Below are positions 26,245 through 35,033 of a stretch of DNA of 64,000 nt, one piece after another. Within the stretch, counting starts at the first letter, position 1; each line of letters opens with the position of its first letter. The translations under genes and the position numbers were made by a program. Below the pieces are notes generated by a model. It was given only the letters and a program-made list of their open reading frames with translations. It was not told the DNA's origin and did not search any database. This stretch comes from Olavius algarvensis spirochete endosymbiont (GTDB lineage: Bacteria; Spirochaetota; Spirochaetia; DSM-2461). The stretch covers positions 1 through 64,000 of the forward strand of contig UWYT01000252.1 in the NCBI GenBank assembly GCA_900608495.1, in the 5' to 3' direction.

Positions 26245-28284
26245 CTAGCGGCTCTTATGACGGCCAATCTTCATTGTAATGCTAAGACACTTCGTCGCTT
26301 TGGGTTTCAAATCGATTAACCAGTATGGCATGAAGAAATTCGATTGATATTTCCTGTGAAGTTCACCGTCTGCGTGATAGTCCACAAAAACAAGGGCTCG
26401 CCAAAGTCCGGCTGTTTCCGACAATTGAAAATCCATCACTACACCGCGTTCCCTGTCGAGCACAGTCCAGGAGTTCACCTCTTTGTCAGTTCCTCGCTCT
26501 TGAACTTCGCCGGCAGGGAGGAGGTCAGCAACATTTAGAAATACCGATCTCATTTCCTCATTCTCGGTCAAAGCCAAGTTTGTCTCACTTCCCCATAAGA
26601 AAGTCAGTTTTTCCTGGCTTAGATTTGAAAAAGTATAATCAACTACGAGCGAGCTGCGCCGAAATGAAAAAGTTTTATATATATCGAGGACTTCTTCTTT
26701 CCTATTCAGCGTGGCGCTGCAAGCAAGAGAAACCCTGGGTGGATCTCTCTCCAATTCCAGTGTCCGGTATCGTTTGCTGGGAAGCTTGTCAAATTTGCGA
26801 TATGAACCTTGTTCAAAATCAGTGAGTTTCTCTTCGGGATCCAATATGTGATCAAGGAAAGCATGTCTCGAATAGGAATCATATCCCAATTCCACCGTTT
26901 CCTGGAGATGATAATTCTCTGGATACTTCGAAAAAGTAGCTAGATAATTCCGGGATACGGACAGATAATCCAGCTCAAAAAGAACTCCGCCCACCGGATG
27001 AATATATGCGTTGAAAATCAAGCCGCTATAAAGGTATTCTTTATTCCCATCCATATCAAAGTCGACCGAGGTAAGCGCGGCCTTGAAAATACCCCTCTCG
27101 CGAGTAGCCTTTTCTGCTTCGATAAGGGTGCTGTATGTGCTGTGTCTGAGTCGACTATTGCAAATTCCACCATTCGGACCGTGCCAATATGCATGATGCT
27201 CCTGACCCCGCCAAAGTTCTTCTTTTGCGTTTTTTTTCCTGTACTTGTCGCCTTTCAACTGATTCGACAGAACATTGACATACATCATCTTCGCATACAG
27301 GAGTCCGCTTTCACGGTATTTTGCAAGGAATTCACGATAGGAGGCTTTGGTTATATCCTGGGAGGACTTGCCTGCCGCGCCATTACTGAGTGAATTCGAT
27401 ATACCGGTAGAACTTGAGCTATTTTGTTTAGTCTGACTGCCTCGAAGCCAGTGCATTAAGACATCGTAGGTTGGCGCGGGAATATATATCTTTTCCCTAG
27501 GCAAAACGGTATTTCTTAAATAACGCCCCGGATGTACACACTCAAGCCAATCTCTAGCCCTCGCTACGGCGTCGAAAAACCGCTCAAGCCATTTTTCCTC
27601 ATAGCAAATCGTGTGCAAGTCATTGGTCCCAAGTGCCAGCCCATCAAGAATGAGTGTTACCACAACTTCTCTGTCTTTCCCTGTCTTCAATTTCTTGAGC
27701 CTATCCAGAATATAATCAGGAGGGACTTGCAGGAATTGATCCGTAAGGGAATCCATAATAGGAAAAACAAGAATTGTCTTACCCTGATTTTCTGCAATAA
27801 CCGGTGCGTCGGGGCGAAATCTCGGAACTTTTGGAAAGATTCGTTCACTCAAGAATACGTAGTCCATGCCACTAGTATGGAGAGAGGATGCTAAATGCAT
27901 TTCCCATATTTGTCCCGGGATCCATCCTCCGCGTGAACGTTTGCCGAATTTTTTCCTCAAATAGGTTGTCATTGCCTCGATTTGCCCTACCTTATCGGGC
28001 GTTGGAATCAGAGGAAGCATAGGTTCCCAATATCCGCCTCCAAGAATTTCAACATTTTTACGAGATATCAGTTCACCTAGAACCGTGTGAAATTCGGGGT
28101 GTTTCTTCTCCAACCATTCAAGCAGGGGTCCAGTATAATACAGAGTTGCAAGTATCTCAGGATGGTTGTAAATCGTCGTTATGAAGGGTTTCAAAGCCGT
28201 TTGATAAGCGCTCTCAGACTGGAGATCAATCTCCCCAGACGGGACGGCATTGCAGGTTCCAAATATCAACTTAACCTTGCTCAT
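26245..28284 (-). CDS. GH57/DUF1925-DUF1926-type protein with altered active site
   Basis: A 679-residue protein with the fold of GH57 4-alpha-glucanotransferases: an N-terminal (beta/alpha)7 region, a helical middle, and a beta-rich C-terminal part (DUF1926-like). Family region 2 is clear in KNVEILGGGYWEP near residue 75. Other regions are changed: the HNHQP of region 1 reads CNAVP, the region 3 W-L-T-E-R with the nucleophile glutamate reads W-I-P-G-Q near residue 121, and the region 4 DDGEKFG reads LDGLALG near 213. The reaction may be lost or changed. It lies 61 bases after rnfB and upstream of fliG1. The ATG at 28284 starts the conserved part; a GTG at 28323 is the alternative. Confidence 0.75.
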   Translation of the reverse strand: MSKVKLIFGTCNAVPSGEIDLQSESAYQTALKPFITTIYNHPEILATLYYTGPLLEWLEKKHPEFHTVLGELISRKNVEILGGGYWEPMLPLIPTPDKVGQIEAMTTYLRKKFGKRSRGGWIPGQIWEMHLASSLHTSGMDYVFLSERIFPKVPRFRPDAPVIAENQGKTILVFPIMDSLTDQFLQVPPDYILDRLKKLKTGKDREVVVTLILDGLALGTNDLHTICYEEKWLERFFDAVARARDWLECVHPGRYLRNTVLPREKIYIPAPTYDVLMHWLRGSQTKQNSSSSTGISNSLSNGAAGKSSQDITKASYREFLAKYRESGLLYAKMMYVNVLSNQLKGDKYRKKNAKEELWRGQEHHAYWHGPNGGICNSRLRHSTYSTLIEAEKATRERGIFKAALTSVDFDMDGNKEYLYSGLIFNAYIHPVGGVLFELDYLSVSRNYLATFSKYPENYHLQETVELGYDSYSRHAFLDHILDPEEKLTDFEQGSYRKFDKLPSKRYRTLELERDPPRVSLACSATLNRKEEVLDIYKTFSFRRSSLVVDYTFSNLSQEKLTFLWGSETNLALTENEEMRSVFLNVADLLPAGEVQERGTDKEVNSWTVLDRERGVVMDFQLSETAGLWRALVFVDYHADGELHRKYQSNFFMPYWLIDLKPKATKCLSITMKIGRHKSR

Positions 28285-28345
28285 GAATAATCGGAGATAA
28301 AGCAGCCCTCCATATCCGAGCACTCCTTGCTCAATCCTGCCATCC

Positions 28346-29158
28346 TTATAAATTGATTATGCACTTGGGAGGACAGGCAGCCGATGCGGCTCTTTGATCC
28401 TCTTCGTCAGCATCATTATAACTCAGCATGGAAAGATTATCCGACACAACGAAGCCGGAATTTAGAAATTTTCGTTCACAAATTCGACATCCGATACATC
28501 CGGTTCGACAGAGATTCTTTGTAAGCTTGGGGGAATCCTTGGATTTGCAGGCGACAAACCATTTTGCATCCTTTGGTATCATAACCATGACACCGGTGGG
28601 ACAGACTGCAACGCATATTTCGCAGCCTATGCAGAGTTCGGGATTTACTTTCACTAAACCCGTACCCGTATAGCGAATCGCATCAACCGGACAAGATTTA
28701 ACACAGGAACCCAAACCAAGACAGCCATATTTGCATCCCTTATCCCCATGAAACTGAATGTGTGCGGATTCACAATCGGGATAACCAAGATAAGTAAATT
28801 CCCTTTTTGCAGCCTTGTTATCCCCAAGACAGGCTAATCGCGCTATCATTCGCGAAGAGTTTTCGCCGTTTTCAACGTCCAGCAGCTTTGCAAGCGCATT
28901 CTGTGTATCGTAACCGCCAGGGCTGCATCTGGAAACGTCAGTTTCCGTCTTTGAGGCCATGGCCCTGGCATAGGACTCACAGCTGGAATAACTGCACACA
29001 CCGCAGTTCAAACCGGGTAATACTGAGATGAGGGTCTCTACCTTCTCATCACTTTTCACCTTGAGTTTTCGTGAAGCCACAGCAAGTCCGGCACCAAGAA
29101 AAATGGCAAAGACCGAAGTGCTGATAAAAGCGTACAGTACTTGCAGGAGATTTTCCAC
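28346..29158 (-). CDS. rnfB: Rnf complex subunit B (iron-sulfur)
   Basis: A 270-residue electron-transfer subunit. An N-terminal helix anchors it (VLYAFISTSVFAIFLGAGLAVA). The 4Fe-4S domain motif GLNCGVCSYSSCESYARAM follows, then three ferredoxin-type clusters: CKYGCLGLGSCVKSCPVDAI, CIGCEICVAVCPTGVM and CRTGCIGCRICERK with a later ACPPKC. RnfB receives electrons from ferredoxin and passes them into the membrane complex, which pumps Na+ or H+ while reducing NAD. It is the last gene of rnfCDGEAB. Confidence 0.94.
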   Translation of the reverse strand: MENLLQVLYAFISTSVFAIFLGAGLAVASRKLKVKSDEKVETLISVLPGLNCGVCSYSSCESYARAMASKTETDVSRCSPGGYDTQNALAKLLDVENGENSSRMIARLACLGDNKAAKREFTYLGYPDCESAHIQFHGDKGCKYGCLGLGSCVKSCPVDAIRYTGTGLVKVNPELCIGCEICVAVCPTGVMVMIPKDAKWFVACKSKDSPKLTKNLCRTGCIGCRICERKFLNSGFVVSDNLSMLSYNDADEEDQRAASAACPPKCIINL

Positions 29159-29161
29159 AGG

Positions 29162-29758
29162 CTAACTACTCCTCAGCAAATTTGTAAGCAAAGCCGTATC
29201 AAAGGCCATGAATGCCAGGGCCATTAATCCGCCCGAAATAAAAGTTATAGGAGCCCCCCTAAGATATTTTGGCACTTTTTCAGTGTCCAATCGTTCTCTA
29301 ATACCCGACATAAACAATAGCGCCATTAAAAAACCCAAACCGGCGGAAAACCCCGCCAGGAAACTCTCCGCGGCATCGAAATTTCTATTTACGCTAATCA
29401 GTGCAATGCCCAGTACTCCGCAATTAGTGGTGATAAGGGGCAGATATATGCCCAATGCCTGGTAAAGCGGAGGTGAATACTTTCGCACCGCCATCTCCAC
29501 GAGCTGAACCAGTGTTGCAATCACTAGAATAAAGGTGACAGTTCGAAGGAACTCGATATCCAAGGGCACTAAGATGAAATACTCAAGCGCCCAGCTTATT
29601 AGGGATGCAAGGCTCATTACGAAAGTGACAGCGAGGCCCATGCCAACAGCGCTTTCGGAATTCTTTGACACTCCTATGAAAGGACAAAGCCCCAGAAATT
29701 GCGAGAGCACCAGATTGCTGATGAAAGTATAGGTTATAATGATGCCAACGTAGGTCAT
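29162..29758 (-). CDS. rnfA: Rnf complex subunit A (membrane)
   Basis: A 198-residue membrane protein with six predicted helices. Motifs of the RnfA/NqrE family include SQFLGLCPFIGVSK near residue 18 with a conserved cysteine, and PLITTNCGVLGIAL with a second; these paired cysteines hold the intramembrane 2Fe-2S cluster shared with RnfE. It overlaps rnfE by four bases (ATGA) and precedes rnfB by three. Confidence 0.94.
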   Translation of the reverse strand: MTYVGIIITYTFISNLVLSQFLGLCPFIGVSKNSESAVGMGLAVTFVMSLASLISWALEYFILVPLDIEFLRTVTFILVIATLVQLVEMAVRKYSPPLYQALGIYLPLITTNCGVLGIALISVNRNFDAAESFLAGFSAGLGFLMALLFMSGIRERLDTEKVPKYLRGAPITFISGGLMALAFMAFDTALLTNLLRSS

Positions 29759-30375
29759 CTTTTCCTAACCACCCCTAGCCAACGAAAAAATCCCTGAAGG
29801 AATCCCATTACAATCAGAGCTCCCGCAGGAAGGGAAAACACCAGGACAGGATTATCAGCCAACGGGGGAATTCGAATGAAATTTCCATTCGGGATAAGGG
29901 TTATTGTCCCGGAGCCTAGTAGCTCTCGGATGAAAGCAATTGTTACAAGTCCAACAGTAAACCCAAAACCCATGGAAAGTGCATCCAGGAAAGATGCACT
30001 TAGCGTATTTTTGCTGGCGAAGGCCTCGGCCCGACCCAATATAATGCAATTCACAACAATCAATGGAATGAAAATGCCCAGGGATTTTGAGAGAGCCGGG
30101 GAATATGCCTGCAATATGATATCAACAGCCGTAACCAGGGTTGCAATAATTACTATATAGGCCGGTATATGTATGTCGTATGGTATCTGCTTGCGAAAAA
30201 GGCTAATCAGGAGATTTGAGCCCATAAGCACTACAAGTGTAGCCGCACTCATTCCAATCGCATTACTTACTGTGATAGAAACGGCCAGTGCCGGACAAAG
30301 TCCGAGCGCTAGAACGAAGATAGGGTTCTCATTGAGCAAACCTTTAAACAATCCTTTCATCTCTGATTGCTCCAC
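29755..30375 (-). CDS. rnfE: Rnf complex subunit E (membrane)
   Basis: A 206-residue membrane protein of the RnfE/NqrD family and a distant relative of RnfA. It has FVLALGLCPALAVSI with the first cluster cysteine and PLIVVNCIILGRAEAFA with the second, in inverted membrane topology relative to RnfA. It lies in the rnf operon with ends that overlap rnfG by 19 bases and rnfA by four. Likely part of the membrane channel and electron path of the complex. Confidence 0.94.
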   Translation of the reverse strand: MEQSEMKGLFKGLLNENPIFVLALGLCPALAVSITVSNAIGMSAATLVVLMGSNLLISLFRKQIPYDIHIPAYIVIIATLVTAVDIILQAYSPALSKSLGIFIPLIVVNCIILGRAEAFASKNTLSASFLDALSMGFGFTVGLVTIAFIRELLGSGTITLIPNGNFIRIPPLADNPVLVFSLPAGALIVMGFLQGFFRWLGVVRKR

Positions 30376-30899
30376 TCTTTCACAGTTTTGGATCCTTTTT
30401 CAAGAGCTACCGCTATTCCCGTGAAGGTGATCGTTGCACCGGAAACAAGGTCCGCTCCGTTAGCAAGTTCAGTTCTGCTCTGTGGAATCGAAATCTCACC
30501 GCCGAAACCTTCAAACACTTTCATGTATGCGCTGTCTTCGGCCTTTTTCCCAAATCCGACGGTTTCTTTATTATCCATCAAACGGGCCGCTACAATTGTC
30601 CCGTCGCTCTTATAGGAAGCAGCAAGCAGCATCGGACCGCCATATCCAACGGCCTCCATTTCCAGTATCCAGCCCTTATCGTTCGATATCCGCCAGCGTT
30701 GCAAAATGCCGGGTTCAGATACTGTTTCTGCTTCCTCAGTTTTCTCTCCGTTAGCAAGCACGTCGAGAACAGCTCTCATCTCGGCTTCCCGCCGCAACTC
30801 AATAATCGGCGCTACAAAACTGTTTAGCACGGCAAGCAGAAGGGCAGCAAGCGCTCCAATTAAACCCAGTTTCAACGCTTTTTCGGTGATATCAGTCAT
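30357..30899 (-). CDS. rnfG: Rnf complex subunit G (FMN-binding)
   Basis: A 180-residue subunit with one N-terminal helix (LGLIGALAALLLAVLNSFVAPI) and an FMN-binding domain outside the membrane. The flavinylation motif SGATIT (S-G-A-T-x-T) near residue 154 shows where FMN would be linked to threonine. The segment VGFGKKAEDSAYMKVFEGFGG is also characteristic. Covalent flavin attachment needs an ApbE transferase, which is not in this window. Confidence 0.92.
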   Translation of the reverse strand: MTDITEKALKLGLIGALAALLLAVLNSFVAPIIELRREAEMRAVLDVLANGEKTEEAETVSEPGILQRWRISNDKGWILEMEAVGYGGPMLLAASYKSDGTIVAARLMDNKETVGFGKKAEDSAYMKVFEGFGGEISIPQSRTELANGADLVSGATITFTGIAVALEKGSKTVKEWSNQR

Positions 30900-31924
30900 A
30901 GCTGAATACCATAGCGCTTTGGCTTTACAAAACGATCAATAAGAGGCACTAGAATATTCATAAAAATAATTGCCAGGCTGACTCCCTCTGCAAGACTACC
31001 AAAACGCCGGATGACAAAGGTGAGAAGTCCACATCCGAGTCCAAAAATAATTCGTCCAGGCTTTGTGAGCGGCGTGGTTACCAAGTCAGTTGCCATGTAT
31101 AAGGCACCTAGCATCAAGCCTCCTGTGAGAAGGTGAAAAAGCACATCCCCTCCAAAGGCCCCATTTCCATATTGAATTCCATCAAAAAGCCAGATTAAAA
31201 AGGCAAAACTGCCAATATAGGCCAATGGAATTTCCCAATTGAGAATCCTTTTAACAGTGAGTATAATTGCGCCGAGTATCAGCAAGAGCGCGGACACCTC
31301 GCCCAACGAACCGGCCATGCGACCAATCCATAAATCAAAATAGCTACCAGGAAAACCTGACTTCTCCAATAGTTCCATAGGACCCCCCGCTAGTTCTCCA
31401 GGTGGGCCGCCCATAGTGAGGCTCAACAAATTGCTTTTCACCGTTTCCAAGGGAGTGGCGCCACTCGTGGCATCAACAATCAGAGTGCGCGGAATAGTGA
31501 AGTGAGTCATTTCCGCCCCCCAGGAATAAAAAACAAATACCCTGCCGGCCATCGCTGGATTCATCCAGTTAGCGCCCAAGCCTCCAAAACTCCATTTAAC
31601 AACAGCTATTGCGAATATCGAGGCAACTGCAGGAATGAACAAGGATATCTGAGCAGGCATATTGAATCCGATCAATACCCCCGTTACTATGGCACTCAAG
31701 TCGCCAAGACTGTTTGGTCGACCAAAGGCAATGTTTAACAATCCTTCGGTCAGCACAGCTGAGATTACTGCTATTCCAACAACTAACAGGGCCCTGAAGC
31801 CGAAAATGTATACGCCCCATGCAAATGCGGGCACCAGAGAAACCAGCACCCAGGCCATCATCTTTCGAGTCGAATGGGGTACATGAATCTGCGGCGAGGT
31901 TGAGATTAAAGGCAGAGGTTTCAA
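30896..31924 (-). CDS. rnfD: Rnf complex subunit D (FMN-binding membrane protein)
   Basis: A 342-residue polytopic membrane protein of the RnfD/NqrB family. It opens with SPQIHVPHSTRKMMAWVL and carries GGLGANWMNPAMAGRVF, a conserved segment, and the flavinylation motif SGATPL near residue 156. It overlaps rnfG by four bases and lies three bases after rnfC. Together with RnfG it relays electrons through covalently bound FMN. Confidence 0.94.
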   Translation of the reverse strand: MKPLPLISTSPQIHVPHSTRKMMAWVLVSLVPAFAWGVYIFGFRALLVVGIAVISAVLTEGLLNIAFGRPNSLGDLSAIVTGVLIGFNMPAQISLFIPAVASIFAIAVVKWSFGGLGANWMNPAMAGRVFVFYSWGAEMTHFTIPRTLIVDATSGATPLETVKSNLLSLTMGGPPGELAGGPMELLEKSGFPGSYFDLWIGRMAGSLGEVSALLLILGAIILTVKRILNWEIPLAYIGSFAFLIWLFDGIQYGNGAFGGDVLFHLLTGGLMLGALYMATDLVTTPLTKPGRIIFGLGCGLLTFVIRRFGSLAEGVSLAIIFMNILVPLIDRFVKPKRYGIQL

Positions 31925-31927
31925 GGG

Positions 31928-33259
31928 TTATTTCTTTCTCCTGGCAGCCAAACGCCTCTTGCGACCACGACCAGCCCTGAAAGCGGAAACCAGGGGTATA
32001 TGGGCCGGGCAGACATAGGAACACGCACCGCACAATACACAATCCTCCAATCCGTATTTGGTTGCTTCATCAAATCGTTCATGTTCGATTTGTTTGAAGA
32101 TAGTGGTAGGTGAGAGCCCCATCGGACAAACTCCGACACAGCGTCCACAAGAGATACACGGGGTTGTGGCAGAAGTATTAACCTCATTTCCAGTAAGAGC
32201 CAATATTCCACTTGTCCCCTTGATAACAGGCGTATCTAGGTTGTTGAAAGCAAAACCCATCATCGGCCCACCCATAACTAATTTCACCGGTTCCTCGCGA
32301 AACCCATCACATTCTTCAATCAGACTACTCACGGGGCTGCCCACACGAGCTCTGACATTGGCCGGATGGGCAATTGCACCTCCGGCAACGGTAAGAACCC
32401 TTTCTACTACCGGCTTGTTCCTTACAAGGGCCTCGTACACCGAGAAAAGAGTTCCCACATTCGAGTTGATAACCCCAACCTCAAGAGGAAGCTTCCCTGA
32501 AGGTACTTCGTATCCCAATATGGCCTCTATCAGGTTCTTTTCGGCGCCCTGTGGATATTTCGCCTTGAGGTGTACAACTTCAACTTCACGGGCGGTTCCG
32601 GCAGCAGTCAGCATTTCGATAGCATCCTGCTTGTTAGCCTCAATTCCTATAACAACACGCTTTGGGTTCAGTAGTTTTTGGACTATTTTTATTCCCTCCA
32701 TTATCTGCTCAGTCGATTCGAGTATCAAACGGTGATCCGCTGAAAGATATGGTTCGCATTCACATGCATTAATCAAAAACACTTCGCAGTCATGGCCCTT
32801 CGGAATGGAAAATTTGATATGTGAGGGAAAGGTGGCTCCGCCTTGTCCCACAACGCCTTTCCACTTCAGTATCTCTAAAAGCTCTTCAATCTCCAGGGAC
32901 TGCCAGTCGTGGTTTTCTTCATGCTTAATCGGACTATGGATATTGCGATCACGTTTAATTACTGCCGCATCAGTTTTTATACCCATCGGAAGAAATATGC
33001 TTCTGAATTCCGAAACAATTCCAGCGACAGGAGAGTGAATAGCCGCGGAAATGAGGCTTGAGGGTTCGCCAATGAGTTGCCCTTCATTAACCCTATCGTT
33101 CAGCTTCACAGTTGGCCTGGCCTGAGTTCCGATATGCTGTAGAAATGGCACAATAGCCACATCTGGAAGCGGACAGGTTTTGATACCAATTTTCGATGTA
33201 GAATACTTTGCATCTGGTGGACGAATCCCTCCGCGAGAAAAGGTTTGATAACGGCTCAT
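31928..33259 (-). CDS. rnfC: Rnf complex subunit C (NADH/FMN and iron-sulfur)
   Basis: A 443-residue peripheral subunit. The N-terminal part has GGIRPPDAK and a barrel-sandwich segment with HSPVAGIV; the flavin/NADH-binding centre includes GVVGQGGATFPSHIK and FLINACECEPYL; and the C-terminal part has two 4Fe-4S motifs, CISCGRCVGVCPMGLSP and CVLCGACSYVCPAHIP. It is shorter than gammaproteobacterial RnfC because it lacks the long alanine-rich tail. It is the NAD(H) side of the complex. Its start overlaps the upstream membrane-protein gene by four bases. Confidence 0.94.
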   Translation of the reverse strand: MSRYQTFSRGGIRPPDAKYSTSKIGIKTCPLPDVAIVPFLQHIGTQARPTVKLNDRVNEGQLIGEPSSLISAAIHSPVAGIVSEFRSIFLPMGIKTDAAVIKRDRNIHSPIKHEENHDWQSLEIEELLEILKWKGVVGQGGATFPSHIKFSIPKGHDCEVFLINACECEPYLSADHRLILESTEQIMEGIKIVQKLLNPKRVVIGIEANKQDAIEMLTAAGTAREVEVVHLKAKYPQGAEKNLIEAILGYEVPSGKLPLEVGVINSNVGTLFSVYEALVRNKPVVERVLTVAGGAIAHPANVRARVGSPVSSLIEECDGFREEPVKLVMGGPMMGFAFNNLDTPVIKGTSGILALTGNEVNTSATTPCISCGRCVGVCPMGLSPTTIFKQIEHERFDEATKYGLEDCVLCGACSYVCPAHIPLVSAFRAGRGRKRRLAARRKK

Positions 33260-34848
33260 GCAGCTCGGACTCTTTCATCGCCAGGAAACGATCTAGTTGA
33301 ATCTCTCACATAAGCATCATGCGAAATCAGTGCAAGGATAAATAGGGCAATGAAAGCAATGGTCCAAAGAATCGCCGTTAAAGGATCACCCCAGCCTTTC
33401 TGGTTCATAGGTTGTTTCGTAACCACCGAAACAGGACTTGGCCCTTCCAAAGATGCAAACAATTTTCCAACTCCGCTTTCTAATTGTGTGGACAGTTGCT
33501 GCCTATACCAGGTCTGATTGTACTCTGCTACTGTGGTTTGTGTCGATTCTATCGTATTGCCCACCTGCGAATAATTCCGTATCATGAGCGATTCATTCAA
33601 CCTTGGCAGACGAAAAACCGCTCCGAAAAGAAATCCTTCCTGGTAGGCTGTTGATGCCATCAGCAGGGAGACATCTGGCAAATTTGTGGAATTCCGATTC
33701 ATATCGAGAAGCTCCATGGCCTTGAGATTTTCAAAATTTTCTGTGCTCTTCTGTGTGTATGGGATTGGGCCGTGATTCACCGGCGCAAATTCCGGGATTA
33801 GAAATATCAGGATAACTAGAGCTGTCAAAAGCAAATCACGCATGTTGTAAGCACCAAAAACACTTCTGTGCAAATCACCTGGCATGAAAACTCCATACAT
33901 CTGTGACAGTGGAACTGGGTTGAAGAGCTGATGTTCACGTTTTAGAGATTTGCGTATTCCAAGCGCCATCCTCCTAGAGAGAAACCTATCCTTTTTTGCC
34001 ATTCTCTTTACGGACAATTGTCCGCCTGTTCCTGCTAATATCAAATAGACGAATTCCGACACCAACACAGCCGGAAGAAACAAATGCATTCCATCGTAGG
34101 CAAGGAAGGCGGAAACGAGTGCGGGAACATACCCGAAGCAGATTAGAATCCGATTCGTATATGCCCTGCTTCCGATATCCAGCGCATTGGGAGAGAGATA
34201 GAAAACAAGAATGACAGGGATGAGAGTATCCGGTTTAATAAGAAAGGCAAAAACTACAAAGGGTATGGCGCTCACAAACCGAGCCAAAAGCCTGTCCGAG
34301 GTGCTGCCGAATAGAGCAACCAGCGCAATTACAACAACGAGTATGAGAGGATTCAGCAATGTTCTGACGCCGCGCCAGTCCATCAGTCTCCAGTCGGAAA
34401 TCTCTTCCTGCCTCTCAAGAATGGCCTTGTAATGAGATAGTCTATGTTTAGCTCGGATATAAATCAATGGCGAGCCGTTCGATTTGAAGAGCTTTGAGAC
34501 GCTGGAAATATATGGATCTCTCCGTGGATCTTCCGGCACGAGATATTCCTCAAGTTTTGCCACACTGACTCTTTCTAAATTCGGTATGGCCATATATGCA
34601 ACATCGGCCGTAATTTCGGAAATTGTTTCTTCCACACCCATACTGCGCAGCGTTTCTTCGGCCCTCTCGACATCCGCTCCTAGACTGAGCTTCAGAATAT
34701 ACCAACCAGGCCAGTAGAGTGAATCTTCATTGTCAACAAAAAATATCGCCAAATACAGACTTGCGATTAAAGCCACCGACAGGAGCATTCTAAATCCCAG
34801 CGTACTTTGCCTGATGCTGTAAAAGAAGTTCAGAATACTGGTTGGCAT
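33256..34848 (-). CDS. uncharacterised 530-residue membrane protein heading the rnf operon
   Basis: I do not recognise a named family. A first helix at about residues 18-37 is followed by an extracytoplasmic-looking domain (40-165), a cluster of five or six helices (about 170-290), a loop, another helix near 345-362 (LLLTALVILIFLIPEFAP), a second soluble stretch with many S/T/Q residues and a final helix near 495-512. The soluble part between 60 and 130 has an alpha/beta pattern with VAYMAIPNLERVSVAKLEEYL. Its TGA overlaps the rnfC ATG, so it is translationally coupled to the complex. I recall a hypothetical membrane protein beside rnf genes in Treponema too, which makes a spirochaete-specific Rnf accessory plausible but unproven. 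Confidence 0.72.
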   Translation of the reverse strand: MPTSILNFFYSIRQSTLGFRMLLSVALIASLYLAIFFVDNEDSLYWPGWYILKLSLGADVERAEETLRSMGVEETISEITADVAYMAIPNLERVSVAKLEEYLVPEDPRRDPYISSVSKLFKSNGSPLIYIRAKHRLSHYKAILERQEEISDWRLMDWRGVRTLLNPLILVVVIALVALFGSTSDRLLARFVSAIPFVVFAFLIKPDTLIPVILVFYLSPNALDIGSRAYTNRILICFGYVPALVSAFLAYDGMHLFLPAVLVSEFVYLILAGTGGQLSVKRMAKKDRFLSRRMALGIRKSLKREHQLFNPVPLSQMYGVFMPGDLHRSVFGAYNMRDLLLTALVILIFLIPEFAPVNHGPIPYTQKSTENFENLKAMELLDMNRNSTNLPDVSLLMASTAYQEGFLFGAVFRLPRLNESLMIRNYSQVGNTIESTQTTVAEYNQTWYRQQLSTQLESGVGKLFASLEGPSPVSVVTKQPMNQKGWGDPLTAILWTIAFIALFILALISHDAYVRDSTRSFPGDERVRAA

Positions 34849-34856
34849 TCATATCA

Positions 34857-34885
34857 TTCTTACTTGAGGATTCGAATCCTGTCAA
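34857..34885 (-). promoter_or_regulatory. predicted sigma70-type promoter of the rnf operon
   Basis: On the minus strand TTGACA (34885-34880) and TAAGAA (34862-34857) are separated by 17 bases. The expected transcription start would be about 34850, only one or two bases before the ATG at 34848, and no ribosome site precedes that ATG. The mRNA would therefore be nearly leaderless, or a start further down is used. The -35 match is perfect, the -10 match is fair. Confidence 0.45.
34867..34880. promoter_or_regulatory. perfect 14-bp palindrome in the rnf promoter spacer (candidate operator)
   Basis: AGGATTCGAATCCT is its own reverse complement over all 14 bases and lies between the predicted -35 and -10 elements of the rnf promoter, touching the -35. 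A dimeric repressor bound there would block RNA polymerase. The motif resembles a tRNA T-loop by chance, but no acceptor stem or cloverleaf can be drawn around it. No regulator gene adjoins it. Confidence 0.4.
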
Positions 34886-35033
34886 GCTAATCAGAAACCC
34901 TTGATTACCGGCACCGTCCGTGCCTGCATCAATTCTCTTCTATTCCAAATACTATGCGCTACCACTAAAAAAAATTGGAAATGTATTGATGAAAATGCAA
35001 TATGAATGTTTTGTATGAGAACAGGGGATGCCA

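Noticed and set aside
32058-32735. 225-codon plus-strand open frame
   Set aside because: Antisense to rnfC, with serine- and proline-rich shadow composition.
34867-34880. Possible tRNA because of a T-loop-like TTCGAAT
   Set aside because: The stem pairs do not fit a T-arm (A at the position before the loop) and no D-arm, anticodon arm or acceptor stem can be drawn.
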